Made by a program: the position numbers and the translations under genes. Shown piece after piece: positions 14,701 to 26,700 of a stretch of 37,973 nucleotides of DNA. The first letter of the stretch is position 1, and each line of letters opens with the position of its first letter. The notes beneath the pieces are model-generated. The model did no database searches. It saw only the letters and a program-made list of their open reading frames with translations, and was not told the DNA's origin. Source of the stretch: Candidatus Omnitrophota bacterium (GTDB taxonomy: Bacteria > Omnitrophota > Gorgyraeia > Tantalellales > Tantalellaceae). The stretch spans positions 1-37,973 of the forward strand of contig JAQVSN010000003.1 of assembly GCA_028700515.1 (NCBI GenBank). Direction: 5' to 3'.

Positions 14701-17700
14701 TCATTTCCTCCACCATAGCTTCTATCTTCTGTCCGAGGGTCATTCCCGTTCCATCTGTCGAAACATTGAAGAACCTGTTCGAAAAAGCGAAAGTGAAGAC
14801 CATACCGGCGGGCACAGCTTCGTTAAGCCCCATCTTCATCATATGTCCCAGATGCGCCGCCTTTACGCCCACCCTGTTGACGAAGAACATGTCAACTTCC
14901 GAGATATCGAACGCTAATTCCTCCTGCGGGCCGACTACCGCTTTAGGAACGGTAATAGTCTGCTGCGGCCTGGGGCGCTTGTACTCCCCGGCGTGTTTGA
15001 TCTCGTCAACATGGGCGGGTCTTACCCGGGTAACTTTGTCCTCTTCGACCCTGAGCATACCCATCCTGCCGTTAAGACTTTCCAGAAGGGTCGTAGCGTT
15101 CGGAACCATGGCAAGGGGTATGGCCTGGCCTCTGGCCATGTTCAGGGCATGGTCATTCCCTGCCGTAGCTACTATTACGCCTTTCACCCTGAGATACGGA
15201 AGTCTCATGTCTAGTCCCGGGATAACAACAATAACGAACTCGTTCTCCTCGGCTTCCCTGCCGTTCTTCGCCTTAAAATCGGCATAATAGCGGTCAAGTT
15301 CGCTCAACACCTTATCAGCATCCTTTATCACAAGAACCCTTCCGACGGCCTGTCCCTGCTCAAGACCGAGATGATTGTATATTCCGTAATCGACTACATG
15401 GAGCTTCAATTTATCGCTTATCTCTCCTCTTATACCATTAACTTCTTCCATAACGGAGCTTGCCCTTAACTTGTTCCCGACATCCCCCGGGTTAGCCATT
15501 AAGGTCAACATCTCATATTCGGCCACACCCCAATGTTCGAGAGCCATATCATAGTCATCTTTTCTCGCGCTTTCTGTAAGTCCTTCCAGTTCCGAAAGGA
15601 TAATGGCGAATGCCCCAATATCCCCTATTTCCTGTTTGAGCTCCGTTATCAACACCTTGGCTCTTTCGATGAGTTTTTCATCGACCCGATACCTTTTCTC
15701 CATCCGGGTCATATTCCGTTTTGTGGTCTCAATTTCCTCCCTCACGGCATCCACCGCGGATATGCTGTTCAGAAGCCCCTGGACCTGCGGGGTATGTTCC
15801 CCGGCCGGATACTGCATACCGGCCCTTACATGCCAATGATGGTAGAGAAGGACCGCTCTCTTTATTTCCTGCTCAAGCACCTTGAGAAGCACGTCCTCTA
15901 TAGGCATTCCCTCAAAGAATGCCCTCGTCATGTAAACCACCTGTCCCCTGCCTTCCCGGGTCCCGGCCATCGAAACCTGCCATTCCCTGCCGTCGCAGGT
16001 CATAAGATGCGGATGGTCGGCGTCAGGGGATCCAGGTTCCGCCTCAAGCAGGAATAACTGCAGGTTATCCAGGAGTTTTGAATTCTCTGAAAGGAACTTC
16101 CTGAAAGACTCGTATCTCTTTTCCGAATTTATCTCGCTCAGCCTGTCCTTGAGGACGGTAACATCCTTGGCGGCGTTCTTTCCCTGTGTATGGATCCCCA
16201 GTTTACCATCTCTGTCCAACCCGAGAAGGGTATACCTTTGTCCAAGGAACACATCGGCCCTTGCTCTTCTTTCAGAGTGGTTTCTTCTGTATTCATCCGC
16301 GGTCACACCCACGGTGCCAAGATCCTTCGGATAATCACTGATCTTGGTATTTATCGGATCGATCGTCCCCTTATCCTTGGCCCCTGTCAGGTAATCAAAA
16401 GAGTAAAGGACATATTTCGTCAAACGCTGCGCGATCAGGGCGCCTAAACCGAAACTGACTATGGCCACCGACGTCATAAGGGGATATGTGAGCCCCGCGT
16501 TAATTAAAACCCATGATATACCCGCAAGCACCGCGCCCTGGACGGCATATACAAAAGGCTCACCGAACTTTCCGCCCATATGCAAAGCCTCATGGGTCGC
16601 GTAGAAGAACTGTATGGCTTTGGGCCTCTCCGCCATCCTTGCCTTATCTACATACATGGCTCCGTCTTTTACGTAGACCATCTCCGATCTGCCAGGTTCA
16701 GCGTCGAGCGCTCTCTGGAAGGGCTTTATCAATCTGTCGGCCACAAAAGGTTCTTTTTCCACACGTAATACCCATTCCAAAGCGCTTTTCACCCTGTCGA
16801 ACAGGCCGAATGACATATCCGCCGCCTGCATCAGGTACAGAGTCCCCACCGCGTAAAGCGAGGCCGCCAGAATAGATATCTGCATAGCAGGCATATTCCA
16901 CCCGGACAACGAGGATATGATCGTCATCGCCGTACCTATATACAGGCCCGCGGCTACCAGGGAGTTCAGCCAGTTTATCGGTCTTACTTTACCCGGCGCG
17001 GGAACGGGTTTCGGGGTGATAACCCCTTCCGGGGCCTTATGAAGAGATTTAATTACGTCTTCGGGAATCCCGTAACCATTAAGCATCCAGGGCGCCACTC
17101 CTTTGTATCCTTTTCCATAAACTTCTCTCAGGAATTTGGCGAACTCTTCACTGCTCGGGATGACCGGTTTGCCGTCCTTCTCCCAACCTACTTCTCCTAT
17201 GTATATCGGAAGGTCGCTAAGATCCGCCGCGCGTCTGGTCGGGGTCGGATCCTCTCCATACATATGGAGATCTATCCGGTCAAATCTACGGAGCTCTTCC
17301 CGCGACCAGTTTTTGACAAGGTCTTCCTCTCCCAGACAGCTTAGTACTATGGGTTTACCTTCCCTGCCGGCCGTCAAACCCCTTATCTCCTCGGCAAGCG
17401 ATATTATCAGGTCCTTAACCTGAGCGAAGTCAGGGAGTTTGGACGCTTCATCCTCGAGCTGTCTCTTCTTCACAGGATCCTGCTCATTAAGAGCCGCTCT
17501 TAACAGGTTTTCCCTGGCATCCTGGATGACCCTGGGCTCGTTCATGATCTCCCAGCCGCCGATACCCGGGTGATCGGCATAACGGGATACGAACTCTTTG
17601 AGAAGCCCCGCAAGCATACCTCTCTGGTACACGCTGGTGATCCATTCCGGCCTTTCCACCACAGCCTCTCCCGCTTCATTGGCACTCTTTCCGTCCGCGA

Positions 17701-20700
17701 AGTCGTGGTTAAGGAGCACGGGGGTTACCTTCACCCCGTGTCTTTGGGCCGCCTCAAGAAGCGCGTCCATGTCCTCTATAACCTTGGGGCCCAGAACCAG
17801 CTTTCCGCCCTGGTCGTATCTTATGCCCGGCGTGAAATTGTTGAACAGGAACACTCTCACTGTTTGGCCGCCCATCCTGCTGAATGCCTCATCAAGGGCT
17901 TTTCTTCCGGCCTCCGAACTGAAACCGAAATGCTCCCCGCTATAATCCGTCCCCATATCGCGGCCGTAATTTATCCATGGCAGGTTGCCCCTACCCACAT
18001 TCTCCGCGAAAGCCGCGAGACGCTGCGCTTCTGTCAGCACAGGAGCTATCTGCGGCACAGGAACAGGTTCAGCGGCCCTCAGGGCTTCTGCCTTCTTCTC
18101 CGCTTCGAGTTTTTCCCGCTCTTCGGCATCTCTTTTCATCTTCTCTACCGCCGCCTTAACTCTGGCCTGTTCAGGAACAAGCTTGTCTAAAATGCCTTTG
18201 TCAGAGTCGGATAAAGAGGCAAGTCCTTTTATTTCGGCCATAGCCGATTCGTTCCATGAAACATCCGCAAGAGCACCATCTAATCCATATCCCGCGTCGG
18301 ATCCGGGACTCCTCAGGAAACCATCTATATCAGCTATATTTTCAGACATCTCCCATACAAGCTGGCTGATACCACGGGTACCAAGAACCTCGCTGGGCGA
18401 AAGCGCTCCTACTTCGATACCCTCAAAAACGGAATTGACTATGCGCGGGGCTATCACGCGGAAAACACCTCTGGCCGGTGTTACCTTTATCCCGCTCCGG
18501 ATCTCTACCCCGGCTTCCACTATGGGGCCTTCTATTTCTCCCAATGGGAACACCAAAGTCACGCGCGGCTGTTTAACGTCGGGCGGGAGGAGCTCTTCCA
18601 TCTTTCGGCTGTCTATCGTATGCACGTATCCTCTGGCATCCGTAACATGAGCGCTGACCTGTCTTCCCATGAACGCTTCTCTGGCCTCTTCATCAAGACT
18701 GAACTCGAAAGTAAACACTTTTCCTTTAGTGGGAAGAGGACTGTCCAACACACACCTGACCAGGTAGCTCCCTCTCTCTGGAGCGTTAGCGTTAACCGTA
18801 ACGACCCCGCTGTCTATGCTCACGGGATCGTTATTGTCCGCTTCCCATTCATGGCCGCCGATGCCGGCAAGCGCGATATGGTCCGGGAACATTTTCCTGT
18901 AAGCCTCATTCTCTCCGCTCTCCAAAAGGGCTGTGCCTATCTCCTGCAATATGGCCTCATAGTTGGTCTTATAACGAAGCGTGTCCCCGTATTTTCCGGT
19001 ATACACCTCAACAGCCTTCCAGATAACACCTAAAAGCCTTGCCGCGGGATCATCTTTTCCCCTATCCTTGAGTTCCCGATAATAATCCAGTTTACCCCGG
19101 ATCCATCCCCTCGCTACTTCCTCATTGATCGACAAAATAGAGTTTAGCGGACCCACCACCTGCCACTCCGGCATTTGGCTCTGGCCCATTACATAATCCG
19201 ATATCGCCGGTTCGGCGACATACGCGGCCCGTTCCTCTATATACCTGTTCTTCGCTACGTCATGACTGAATGTCCCTAAAATAGCTATAAAACAGACCAC
19301 GGTAAGAAATGTAATAAGACCGGCTGTTTTAGCGTGTTCTCTGAAATTGATCGCCCTCACACGTAACGGCTGGATCTCGCCCGGAAGCGCGGCAACGCCG
19401 CCCTGGCGTCCTCTTGGCCAGAAATTTTCGCCTACCCATATGTTACCGCTCTGGTACAGGCTGAATCCGGCGGCCGGGATGAGGTTATTGAACTGAGGTA
19501 TCATTTCGTGCATTCTCACAAGATACCTGAGCATGTGATAAGGCAGTTGTCCGATCTTTGCCGCAGGCGCGGATGGATCTCCGGAACTTACCTTGACCAC
19601 GGTATTGGCCGTCCACAAACCAAGCGCGATAGCCCCCACAACTGAAAGCGGAAGCATGGCCCACATGTTGATGTAACCGACCATGAACAATCCAAGAACC
19701 GCGGTTGACCACGCGAACCCGAAAATAAAATAACTTTTTCCGAATCGGATCTCTCCATAGACATCTCTTCGTATGTCTCTGGCTTCTCGCCACATGACAT
19801 CGCTGAGGACCCTCCCGTATCTCCTGATCTCCTTTTCATCATATATGCCGCTCTTTGCAAGGACGGGCTTCTTTTGCGGTCCCATCAAGCGTATTTGGGA
19901 TACAGCCAGGGCGCGTTCTATCAGCCTGATATTAAAATAACGGAGATCGTTCTTGAGCCCATCGGCTACGCCGTTCTTTACCTTCCATTGACCCCTTTTA
20001 GCAAGCTCCGCATTCCTCTGGGCGACAAAGGCATCAGACCCTTTGGGGAGCTGCAATCCATCCATTATCTCAGCCTGGTTCTTTTCGCGATAATAACCAG
20101 CGAGTTTGTCATAAAGTTTCGGGTCGTCCACCATGTTGTTAAGCTCCCGCAACAAAGCTTGTTGGAATACGGACAGGAACTTAACCCTATCAGTGAGCTC
20201 TTCCTTCACGGCGTCTTCCTCAAACTCCTCCTTAAGAGCACCGACAAGATCATCTCTCAGAGGCTGTCCTTCCGCGTATCCGTATATGAGGTCTTTCGTG
20301 GACTTTTTCATGAGAGAATACAAACTCTTTCCTCTCTTCTCGTTTTTCAGAAAAAGGACCACTTCCGGAGTAACATCCCCGTTCAAAAGTGCCAACATGG
20401 TCTGTACGGCGGCCACATCATTAAGGGATAGATTCAGATCACTGTTCTCGCTGATGATCTCTCTTTTTATGATATCTTTCTCGAACTCTATTTTTAGTGC
20501 GTCTACGATATCATTTCTCAGGGGCTGCCTTGTTTCATGCTCATATTTTGAGATCAGGTTCTGCGTGCTCTCACTCATGAGAGTGAACAAACTCTTACCT
20601 CTTACGTCCTCTTTTAGGAAGAGAACAACCTGCGGAGTGATATCCTTTTTCAGAAGCGCGGCCTTGATGGACTCCGCATCTTTCTTATCTTCTTTGGTTT

Positions 20701-23700
20701 TTTGGGCAAGATACATGCTCAAGGGGTTTTCCGGATCGCTAATCGTTTTAACCAGCCCTTTAATATCCAAGATATCCTTTGCGCTTACCCCATAATCCGG
20801 TTTCGGTATCTTAAGTAAGAACTCATTCATTCCTATTAGCGCTGAAGGCAGTCTTTCGCGTCCGGACGCGGCCACGACCTGTGTAAGAGCCGCTCTTACC
20901 CTCTCCTCATACTTTCTCAGAATGAGTTCTATGACCTTCCTGTTCTTGTACCCGGTCATTTCAAGAGCTTCTATTGAAGTTATCGGCGCCTCTTTGCCCA
21001 TGAGTTTAAGGGCGTCCAGCCGGGCCTTCTCTTTTTTGGTCTCCTGCGCGTCCTCTGTCTCCCCGTCCTTGGCGGCTTTCTTTGCGGCTTCCTTTCCGGC
21101 ATATATGGCCGCCTTATCAAAAGCTTTCTGTTGAAGAAGCCGCCGGGCATTCACAAGTTCGGGAGTAACTCCGCAGTCAAGAAGGTCCTGGGAAGACAAC
21201 TCTATGTCTTCAGCACCGGCCATCTTCCGCCAATCTTTGTCCGTGAATCTCACGCTCAACGACTCTTTCCCCGCGGATTCTTCATCACCGAGACCGTGTT
21301 TCCATATCGTATGGTACCCCATTAACGTCTGCAGAAGCGGTGGGGCAAGGAATGCTATAATACCCACCGTCGCGGAAGGGAGCCACGGCAAACTTGGAGG
21401 AATATATGTTCGTGCGAAAGCCCCTATGTCCGACAAAAGCGTCGCCAGGCCGGAAAGCCATGACACCTGTTCCACAAGAGGTCCCGCGACAGCAGGGAGC
21501 ACCACCATACTTACGAAAAACCCTATAGTAATGAGCATGGTCACGCCCGCGGCCATAGCCGCCACGGCGGCTGACGCGAGATGCGACATGTGCTGGAACC
21601 TGTACCATCCCATCGTACGCATCGGATCCGCGTACCACTGAAGGTTACGCGCCACGCCTATTCTGGCAAGCACTTTAGTATGGATGAACCGGGATGCGAG
21701 ATAAAAGAGCCTGCCTCCAAAAACAAAACCTACTAGTCCCAATCCAAGCCCCATGAATATGTTCGCTATGCTGAGGTTGGATATAACAAGCGCTACGCCC
21801 GCCCCCATCATCAGGTATTGCCCGAGGAACATCCATGCGGCAGGTTTGAAAGAAAGTATCGCCCCGAAAGTCTGCACGATTATCCATCTGGACCGCTGCA
21901 GCCACCATCGCGGGCCCATCTCGGGAAGCAAGTCCTCGAGTATCTGAGTATGTCTTCCCGTAAGGCGGGTACACTTGAGTTTCAAAAGGGCTATTCTACT
22001 GCCCAGTTCGGAATCTTCAATAATGTTATAAAGGTCCCATGTACCGCTGGGCGAGAATACCGTAAGATACTTATGCAGAAGCTTCGATGGTACGGTGACT
22101 TTCTTTTTAGGCGAAATAAGACGTTCCGCCCTTGTACTCAACTGTCCTAACACTGTTTTGGAAGCAACATCCTGGTAATCATCCGATTCCTCTTTGTGCA
22201 CTCTCTCCCTCACTGTCTCAAGAAGCTGACTAAGCTGGGTCCTTTTGTTAAGGGGCTCCGCTCCTATTTGTTCCTTCTTTGCGTCAAATATCGGCTTATC
22301 CCCGGCCAGAAGTTCCCATAGAAAGCCGTTACCCGTACCGCCAAGGAATAAGAACCCCTGCACGGTCTGGCCAACCTGTATCGAGGTATGCCATATGAGA
22401 TAATCCATATAGCCCCACCACTGCCAGTTCTGGTTCTTAACGGGGACCTGGCGTAGTTCGGCCTGAATGACGACCGGTATATTCCTCTGCCTGAACTCAC
22501 TTCTTACAAAATCCTCCTTTGAAGGATAGGTGTTCAGGAACGCCCAAAGCATATACGCGGCTCTGTCTTCGGCGGTCTGCTCATCATCCGCACTAGCCAC
22601 TCCTGTCCCGAGTTGCTCTATAGTCACTCCTCTCTTTGAGTCTACCATCTCGTCTTTGGCCTTACCCGCGAGCTGATCCCGGCCATAGGCGGCCCCGGAT
22701 GCGAGGCCTTTTATCGTGTCATCATATTCTCTCTCCAGCCTCGCGCGTTCTTTTCCGGGATCCATACCCCATCTTTCCGCGTCGATCTTCGAGCCTCTGT
22801 TATCAAGATGTTCCTGTATGGTCCTTTCTCTCATTTCCCATACGCATATCTTCGACCTCATCTCGAGATATCCTATCCTGTCCTCCTCATCGACAAGCTC
22901 GAGGTATCTGGGCACTTCTATCACTTTGGGCACCCTGCCTTCGCCTTCTTTTATAGCCGCCTCATTTTCCTTCCTCTGCATTTCGGAATAATGGCGTTTC
23001 ATCATCATTACGCCTTCGACGTTGAGAGGAGGTTTCATCCTTACCTTTCTCTGGAAACGCCAAAGGTTAGTGGGAGGTATCGGGCCCCGCATGATGTGTA
23101 TCATATGCCGATGTTCCCAAAGAGGCGGCCTCTTCCCATTTTCCCATTTACTCGGATCGTGATTCTCCTTCGTAGAACCGTATATAGTAAGGTTCACTTT
23201 TTCATATCCGGAATCATCGTTCTCATCCATAGCGAGGAATATTTCCACATCACCGGGGTAAGCCCTGAGCGCCGAATTAACGGTATTGATCAAACGGCCT
23301 TCCACGCCAGGAGACCCGAAAACGGTATCCATAACGGCCTGTTTGGGGAATATTTTTTTCGCGAGGCGGTCTTTGTCGGCAAGTATACGCCTTATGTCCC
23401 AAATATCAAGACGATCCAGTATGTCTTTATTCCTCACATCCGACGCGGTCGGATCAGCGGTAATGCCTTCAAGCTTGGCGTTCAACTCCGGATCGGACCT
23501 CAGAACATCAAGCAATTTGGCCCGATCCGTCATATTAGCCATGTATATCATTTCATGCGTGTTATACTTGAGCATAAGCTTGTTCATTATCCAATCAGCC
23601 GGCCACTCTCCCGCCCACAAACGTTTCCGTTCCGTTCTGCGGTAGTTCTCAATCACTTCATTGAAGGCTCTCTTGTATTCCGCGTCGCCTTTTTCCCCTG

Positions 23701-26700
23701 CCTCAATGAGTTTGTTTATAAGCTCAATGGTACCGGCGTTCGGGACTTCGGGATCATATTCATACTGTTTTTCTGGGACCCTTACGGTCGTTCCGGCATC
23801 ATCCTTTTTCTCGGTCAACTTAATGCTTCCTACTCTGGCTTCCTTCATTTCTTCGAGTGATTTAAGGATGATACCCCTGGGAATGAACCTGAGTATGTCC
23901 TCTTCCTTTACCCCTTCGTTATTCGCCTTCTCCTTCATGCTGGACCAATAGAGGGAAACTTTTTCTAAAAGAACATTGACAAGATACCCGCTCAGGGCCG
24001 CGGTCTGCATCACTATGGCAAAGATGGCGACGTTCATACGCGCGTCATCTACCACAAGACCAAAACCCACCAGATATTGCCTGAGCAAATATCCCGCCAC
24101 GACCGTAACAAGCGCGACCGCGAAAAACCCTGCGAGCGTCCACTTGAATCTCTGTATGACTTTCGGATAACTTGTTCTTGCCGCTCCGGGTCCGCCGTAA
24201 CCTTTTATAGCGCGCACCATCTGCTCGGCCCGATAGGCCCTGTCTGAATCCTCCTCACCTATGGCACTGCTGAAGTCCTCGGAGCGCAGATCAGCCGTCT
24301 CGACAAACCTGGTACGCTCTATAACCGACTCCATGAAGGCTATAACGTTATTAATAGGCATTGCCTGTATGGAATCCTTGTACGTAAGGGCCCCATTACG
24401 GCGCTCCGTGGGCAATAATCGACGGGTAGCCCTTCCTTCTTTGGCAGCTCCGGGCTGGACACCGACATAACCGTACTGATTCCCCGCCGAGTGGAATTCC
24501 TCCCCCTTCATGTACCAGGTGGGCATAAGCCCCCTGAGCGGGTTATAGTGAGGATAGTGCGGCCTTGATAACATCGTATATTTTTTGCCGCCGCTCTCTA
24601 TCACTTCATCGAGCCACTCCATGGAATACTTGATATACTCATAAAGATCAACGGTCATTGTCTCCGCGCCGATATGGTCATCCGGCGCTCCTTTTGGTGA
24701 ACGCGAAGCGAACGTCATAAGCTTACCCCAGTCGTCTGGGGTCATTGTGCCCTTTTCCGTAGCCGATCTCCTCACCATTATCCTGGCGGAATCTAAAAGA
24801 TCGGCTATTTCAAGTTCAGGCATCTTTATATCCAATAACCTGATAATATCTTTGGACGCGGCCAGATCCTTGAATGCTTCCTTGACCGCATTTTTTTCAT
24901 CCTCGCTCATTTCCGATCCATCGACGATATCCATATGGCTGTTTATCGCAGACCTTTCCCCCAAAATGGTTCGCAACCCATTCAGGGCTTTATTGAAGAC
25001 AGCCTTGTCTTTATCAGACAAGTTGCGGAAAAATGCGGGATCGGCTTTTTCATTAATAATTTTTTCGAAATCGCTTAAGCTCTGCAAGTGGTCAGATACC
25101 AGCTTTCTGGCTTTAGTGCCATCGCGCAATTCCTCAAGATCATCAAGCGCTTTCTTGAGGGCCTTTTTCATATTCTGGGCCACTTTCACCTGATTCGCCG
25201 CGTCTATGCTCTTTCCGGAAACTTTTTTAGCGATGGCCCCGAAGATCAGGGCTCTATTGGAATACACACCCGCGACAAGAAGCGCCGCCCCCAATCCGAG
25301 CACTACATATGAGAATACCGATACCCCGTGCATCAGTATTCCTATGGAAGTGATCATTTCCACGATCCCCATCATGCTCACGGGGTTTTTCTGATCAAGT
25401 TCTCCCTGTATGCCTATTATGTCGCCCTTCTTGTAATCCGTATATCCATCAAGTTCTATTTCCCCATCAAAATATTGCCCTATTTTTGGTGATCTGTTGC
25501 CGCCCTGCCGCAAGACCTTAACGGTCCTCTTTTCCGCTTGTATGATCCCATTACGCAATACCCACATCTTCTTACCGGCATCCAGATTACCATTAAGCAC
25601 TCGTACCCGCGCGGCGACCACATTACCTTTTTCGTCTTTCCTCACTCCTGTCACAATGGCCCTGTTCCTCGCGGTATAAACCCCGGGTTCAAGTTCAAGA
25701 CTGGCTTTCCACAGATCATCTTCAAGCCCGTTCTTAATACCCTTTATCTTCCCCACTATCCTGTCATATCCTGTCGCTGCCGTCTTGCCGCCCCGAGCCT
25801 GGCCAGCCTCTTTCTCAAGCGGTATCTGAACTCTGTCCCTGAAAAACGAGCTTATCCCGGGCAGCATAGCCAGCATCCCCGTAAAATGGTTCTTGAAAGT
25901 CTCATGAAGGTAGACGTTATACTGCGCCATCGGTGATAGATACCGGTAAAACGCTTTTTCAGGTTCTATCGTTCCATCGGTCATCCTGCGGGCTATATCG
26001 GCTGAAGTCGAAAGCCGCTCCTCTTCGGAGATAACAGTGCCGTTGTACATCTCTATGGCCTCGATTATCTGATCGCGTATGGAGCTGAATTTTATGAACG
26101 CCGCCATGGAATAGATCGACACACCCGCCATAACGGACACACTTATCATTGACAATAGAGGAAGGTTCTGGGAAAAAACACCCGAAACCATCGACCCTAC
26201 CATCAATAACAGGGAGGTCATCGACAAGGCAAGCATCCACTTCCTGGCTGTGACCAGGGAACCAGCGCTCAGCTCATGCTTCTCGGTAGCGACACCGTCT
26301 CCCGCTTCCCCTGAAGACTGGGGCGCTTCAGCGGCGGACTGTAACGCTTCGTTTATCTTCTCAATGGGTGTCTTGCCCCATCCTGACGGAGCTCCGGCTG
26401 GAACAGGCGTGCCTTCCCCGGGAGTTTCTCCTTCTCCCGTGCCGCCCGGGACCGGAGATGACGTCCGCATCCTTGCCTTTACGCTGGCGGCCGCTTTACG
26501 GAACCCCAGGAACAAAAGAGCCATCACCATAAGGGCCATAATGTAAGTGGCCGGCGACCAAAATAGCCTGTGTACCCTCATCTTCCTGAAGGCTTCCATC
26601 TCCGCGATGGCCGGAGCCTTCCCTTCGGCTATACTTGTCTGGGCATCTATCTGTATCTTTGTCTCGGCTTCGTTCAGTCCGCCGGATACTTTGCGTTTAG

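Noticed and set aside
13868-15391. A complete PEP synthase or pyruvate phosphate dikinase
   Set aside because: The phospho-His domain precedes the ATP-grasp domain and no PEP/pyruvate TIM barrel follows, so the canonical reaction is not supported.
22808-23860. A 350-codon open frame on the plus strand
   Set aside because: It lies wholly antisense to the GT2 region of the giant gene, has no recognisable domain or ribosome-binding site, and is explained by codon bias on the opposite strand.
25380-25690. A translational GTPase
   Set aside because: Only a domain-2-like barrel is present; there is no P-loop GTPase domain on either side.
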